A stretch of DNA of 7,784 nucleotides from Actinomycetota bacterium (lineage in GTDB: Bacteria > Actinomycetota > Actinomycetes > JACCUZ01), in assembly GCA_030841245.1 (NCBI GenBank), contig JAVEDG010000076.1:1-7784 (forward strand), in the 5' to 3' direction. Positions within the stretch are counted from its first letter, which is position 1, and every line of letters starts with the position of its first letter. Shown in pieces: positions 5,531 to 7,784 of this stretch. The notes beneath the pieces were generated by a model, which did not search any database, was not told the DNA's origin, and saw only the letters and a program-made list of their open reading frames with translations. The position numbers and the translations under genes are program-made.

Positions 5531-6985
5531 CTAACCGCTGCCGCTCACCGGTGAGCGCACGGCTTGCTTCTCGAAGACGGCGTTGACCTCTTCGAGCGCC
5601 ACGCCCTTGGTTTCGGGCAGGAACTTCCACACGAAGGCGATGGCCAGAACGGCGAGCACCGCGAACAGCACCATCACCTTGGCCAGCCCGAAGTGCGAGT
5701 TGAGCGTCGGGAACCACTGCACGATCACGAAGTTGGCCAGCCAGTCCACGCTCGCGCAGGTCGCCGCGGCCCTTCCGCGCACGGCGGTCGGGAAAACCTC
5801 GCCCTGGATCAGCCAGCCGGTGCCGCCGACGCCGATGGCGAAGGACGAGATGAAGAACGAGAAGCCGATCATGACGACCCAGACGCGGGGAAGACCGGTG
5901 AGGTTCGCGACGCCCCAGGACGCGACCAGGATGAAGATCGCCATGCCGATGTAGCCGCCGATGGCGAGCTTGCGCCGGCCGACCTGGTCGATGAAGCGGA
6001 ACGCGAAGTACGTCGCGATCACGTTGACCACACCCAGGATCGACGCGGCCTCGACTCCTGCGACGGCAGCGTCCACGGCGGACTTGCCACTCTGGAAGTA
6101 GGTGCCGAGCAGCTGCGGCCCGTAGTAGAACGGGATGTTGATGCCGGTGATCTGCTGGAAGACGAAGAACATCCCCACCACGAAAAGCGCCCGCTTCACG
6201 CCGGGCGTCCACAGCGACTTGCGGGCCAGCTTGCGCTCGGTCTCCTTCAGCTGCGCTGCAGTCTCGCGCACCTGGTCCTCGGTGACGCGCATGCCCAACT
6301 TGTCGAACGCCTCCGCGGTGTCGGCGTAGCGCTCGTTGAGCATCAGCCAGCGGGGCGACTCGGGCATCCTGGTCCGCAACGCCAGCGCGATGACCGCGGG
6401 GACCGCTCCGAGCCCGAGGATGATCCGCCAGTCGGCGCCCGTGGCCGCGCCGGGCGCCACCTTGAAGACCACGAGGGCCGCGATGTAGGAGACCAGGATT
6501 CCGACCGTGATCATCCACTGCTGCATGATCATCAGGGCGCCCCGGCGCGCCTTCGGCGCGAACTCCGCGATGTACGCCGTGGCGATGGCCGAGTCGGCGC
6601 CGACCGCGAGACCGATCAGTGTGCGCGCGAAGATGAGGACCCACGCGTTGGGCGCGACCGCGGACAGTAGCGCGCCGACGGCGTAGATGGCCGCGTCGAC
6701 GATCAGCAGAGACTTGCGCCCGAACTTGTCGGTCAGCGGACCGGCAGCCAAGGCGCCGACGGCCGCACCGAGCGATGCGCCGGCGACCAGGTAGCCGGTC
6801 CAGAAGTTCGACAGGTGGTAGGGGATGAAGTCGAGCACCGAGCCGATGACGGCGGTGTCGTAGCCGAACAGGAACCCGCCGATGCAGGACAGCACTGCGA
6901 GGTACCAGTAGAACGACGTCGTCCCTTGCGAGTCCAGATCCGCGAGCACGCCCTGAGGTGCTTCATCGGTCGGTGTGGTGGACAT
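5531..6985 (-). CDS. MFS sugar porter (sugar/H+ symporter family)
   Basis: A 484-residue, 12-helix major facilitator of normal family length, with the sugar-porter signatures in order: helix 1 GFLFGYDTAVIG with Asp at about 43 (equivalent of the XylE proton-coupling Asp), loop 2-3 GPLTDKFGRK (82-91), helix 4 ARTLIGLAVG with Arg at about 121, AEFAPKARRG after it, PESPRWL (208-214), helix 7 QQITGINIPFYYGP (from 277; sugar-contacting Gln/Gln/Asn), loop 8-9 DQVGRRK (333-339), GEVFPTAVRGRA (from 395) and the terminal PETKG (457-461). It should import a monosaccharide or polyol with protons across the cytoplasmic membrane; the substrate cannot be named. ATG 6985 was chosen because GAGGAGG lies 8 nt upstream; a start at 7027 would have no such site. 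A palindrome at 7049-7064 lies upstream. No kinase, isomerase or sugar regulator gene is adjacent in the window. Confidence 0.95.
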   Translation of the reverse strand: MSTTPTDEAPQGVLADLDSQGTTSFYWYLAVLSCIGGFLFGYDTAVIGSVLDFIPYHLSNFWTGYLVAGASLGAAVGALAAGPLTDKFGRKSLLIVDAAIYAVGALLSAVAPNAWVLIFARTLIGLAVGADSAIATAYIAEFAPKARRGALMIMQQWMITVGILVSYIAALVVFKVAPGAATGADWRIILGLGAVPAVIALALRTRMPESPRWLMLNERYADTAEAFDKLGMRVTEDQVRETAAQLKETERKLARKSLWTPGVKRALFVVGMFFVFQQITGINIPFYYGPQLLGTYFQSGKSAVDAAVAGVEAASILGVVNVIATYFAFRFIDQVGRRKLAIGGYIGMAIFILVASWGVANLTGLPRVWVVMIGFSFFISSFAIGVGGTGWLIQGEVFPTAVRGRAAATCASVDWLANFVIVQWFPTLNSHFGLAKVMVLFAVLAVLAIAFVWKFLPETKGVALEEVNAVFEKQAVRSPVSGSG

Positions 6986-6993
6986 GGGCACCG

Positions 6994-7000
6994 CCTCCTC
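6994..7000 (-). promoter_or_regulatory. Ribosome binding site deciding the transporter start
   Basis: On the minus strand GAGGAGG lies 8 nt before ATG 6985. It supports the MSTTPTDE start over the longer reading. Confidence 0.7.
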
Positions 7001-7048
7001 GTCGGCGATTGGTTCCCACCTGAGCAAGATCTGAACGCGAAAAGCGCA

Positions 7049-7064
7049 GGAATGTGCACTTTCC
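7049..7064. promoter_or_regulatory. Near-perfect palindrome upstream of the sugar porter (candidate operator)
   Basis: GGAATGTGCACTTTCC pairs with itself at 7 of 8 positions (GGAA-N-GTGCAC-N-TTCC). It lies in the 90-bp gap between the beta-propeller gene's stop and the transporter start, 63 nt from the transporter ATG. An operator for a sugar-responsive dimeric repressor is plausible, but no regulator gene is in view and a short terminator-like role for the upstream gene cannot be excluded. Confidence 0.4.
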
Positions 7065-7075
7065 AGGCTCGGGCG

Positions 7076-7784
7076 CTATGCGGCGGGACCCCAGTTCGGG
7101 AACTCGACCTCGCCCGACGTCGTGACCCGCTGGAGGTCACGGCCACCTGCCGAGATCGTGTAGAGGTCGGGCTGCCCGGCCGTGCCCAGGTTGAGCCACA
7201 GCACGATCCGCGTCCCGTCCGGTGACCAGCCCGGCTCGCGGGCGAAGTACACCGACCCCGCGCCACGGAGCGGCAGGTTGGTCAGGTTGGTGCCGCTCGG
7301 CCGGATCGTGAACAGGCTGCCCAGCTCGCTGCCGAAGAGGATCCGCGACCCGTCCGGCGACCAGCTCACGGCGGTCTCGTCGTGGGAGTTCGGCAGGCCG
7401 TATGGCGTGAGCCGCCGCAGCCCGGTGCCGTCGAGGTTCTCGACGAACAGTGCGCCGCTCTGCTCGTGACGGCGAGCGACCGGCTGCTCCTGGCGGGTCC
7501 GCACGAAAGTGAACCGGGTCCCGTCCGGCGACACGTCCCCGACGATGTCTCCACCGCCGAGCTCCCCTGACGGGGGATAGGGGTCGACCGTGAGCCGCAC
7601 CGGGTCGGTCCCGTCTGCCGCGACGCTGTAGATGCCGTCGTACGACGGGTCGCCGGTCGTGAAGTTCCTGACGCTGCACAGGGTCCGTGTCCCGCTGACG
7701 TCCCAGATGCACGGCCCCACGTCGAGGAAGGCCGGCAGCCCGGGGATGGTCAGGATGGTCAGACCCGATCCGTCCGGGTTGCTG
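7076..7784 (-). CDS. TolB-like (PD40/WD40) beta-propeller protein, C-terminal part (truncated by window edge)
   Basis: The open frame runs from the window's right end to TAG 7076-7078, showing the last 235 residues. They contain repeated blades of the TolB/PD40 type: SNPDGSGLTILT, AADGTDPVRLT, VSPDGTRFTFVR, LDGTGLRRLT, WSPDGSRILFGS, PSGTNLTNLPL, WSPDGTRIVLW and AGGRDLQRVT, ending in FPNWGPAA. The alternation of a 'DGT..RLT' strand with a 'WSPDGTRI' strand is the family hallmark. In Gram-negatives TolB is a periplasmic Tol-Pal component, but in actinobacteria such propellers are usually exported or lipid-anchored proteins of varied, mostly unknown role, and no Tol gene is seen here. The N-terminus, with any signal peptide, is outside the window. 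It lies upstream of the sugar porter on the same strand with a 90-bp gap. Confidence 0.88.
   Translation of the reverse strand, partial: SNPDGSGLTILTIPGLPAFLDVGPCIWDVSGTRTLCSVRNFTTGDPSYDGIYSVAADGTDPVRLTVDPYPPSGELGGGDIVGDVSPDGTRFTFVRTRQEQPVARRHEQSGALFVENLDGTGLRRLTPYGLPNSHDETAVSWSPDGSRILFGSELGSLFTIRPSGTNLTNLPLRGAGSVYFAREPGWSPDGTRIVLWLNLGTAGQPDLYTISAGGRDLQRVTTSGEVEFPNWGPAA

Noticed and set aside
3404..5554. Very long plus-strand open frame (716 codons) across three genes
   Set aside because: It runs antisense to the flavoprotein and the small gene and out of frame with the membrane protein. Its product is low-complexity Arg/Pro/Ser/Gly, with no domain.
5564..6670. Plus-strand open frame (368 codons) opposite the transporter
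   Set aside because: The opposite strand encodes a complete sugar porter with every family motif. This frame gives a His/Asp/Arg-rich sequence without any fold signature.
1..7784. CRISPR arrays, insertion sequences, tRNA or rRNA genes, prophage genes
   Set aside because: No regularly spaced repeats, terminal inverted repeats with a transposase, tRNA-like cloverleaf or conserved rRNA stretches were noticed in reading either strand.

Overview
This is a 7.8-kb window from a high-GC Gram-positive bacterium, most likely an actinobacterium. The base composition is strongly GC-rich with G/C-ending codons, GTG starts are frequent, Shine-Dalgarno sites are of the GGAGG type, and the NarL-type two-component pair is of a familiar actinobacterial kind. 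I cannot name a genus. No tRNA, rRNA, CRISPR array, transposase or phage gene is visible, and I see no clear sign of recent transfer.

Layout, left to right. (1) Positions 1-892, plus strand: the 3' end of a NarL-family sensor histidine kinase, followed after 14 nt by its LuxR-type response regulator. (2) Positions 994-2538, plus: a large lipoprotein with a DctP-like TRAP solute-binding fold joined to a second, lipocalin-like C-terminal domain. A perfect 16-bp palindrome lies in the gap between the regulator and this gene. No TRAP membrane subunits are in view. (3) Positions 2632-4171, minus: a flavin-dependent monooxygenase-like oxidoreductase, preceded on the same strand by a small uncharacterised protein. 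(4) Positions 4172-4479: a gene-poor divergent region with short direct and inverted repeats. (5) Positions 4480-5342, plus: a possible 31-codon leader ORF whose stop overlaps (GTGA) the start of a VC0807-like membrane protein. (6) Positions 5343-5530: a convergent gap with two strong hairpins, probably a bidirectional terminator. (7) Positions 5531-7784, minus: a sugar-porter MFS transporter and, upstream of it, the 3' part of a TolB-like beta-propeller protein that runs off the window.

The most suggestive unit is the left block. A two-component system sits directly beside an extracytoplasmic solute-binding lipoprotein that lacks transport partners, which raises the possibility that the lipoprotein is a sensor accessory or a regulated target and not a transporter subunit. 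That is inference from arrangement only. The remaining genes look like ordinary accessory metabolism and transport genes with no evident joint pathway.
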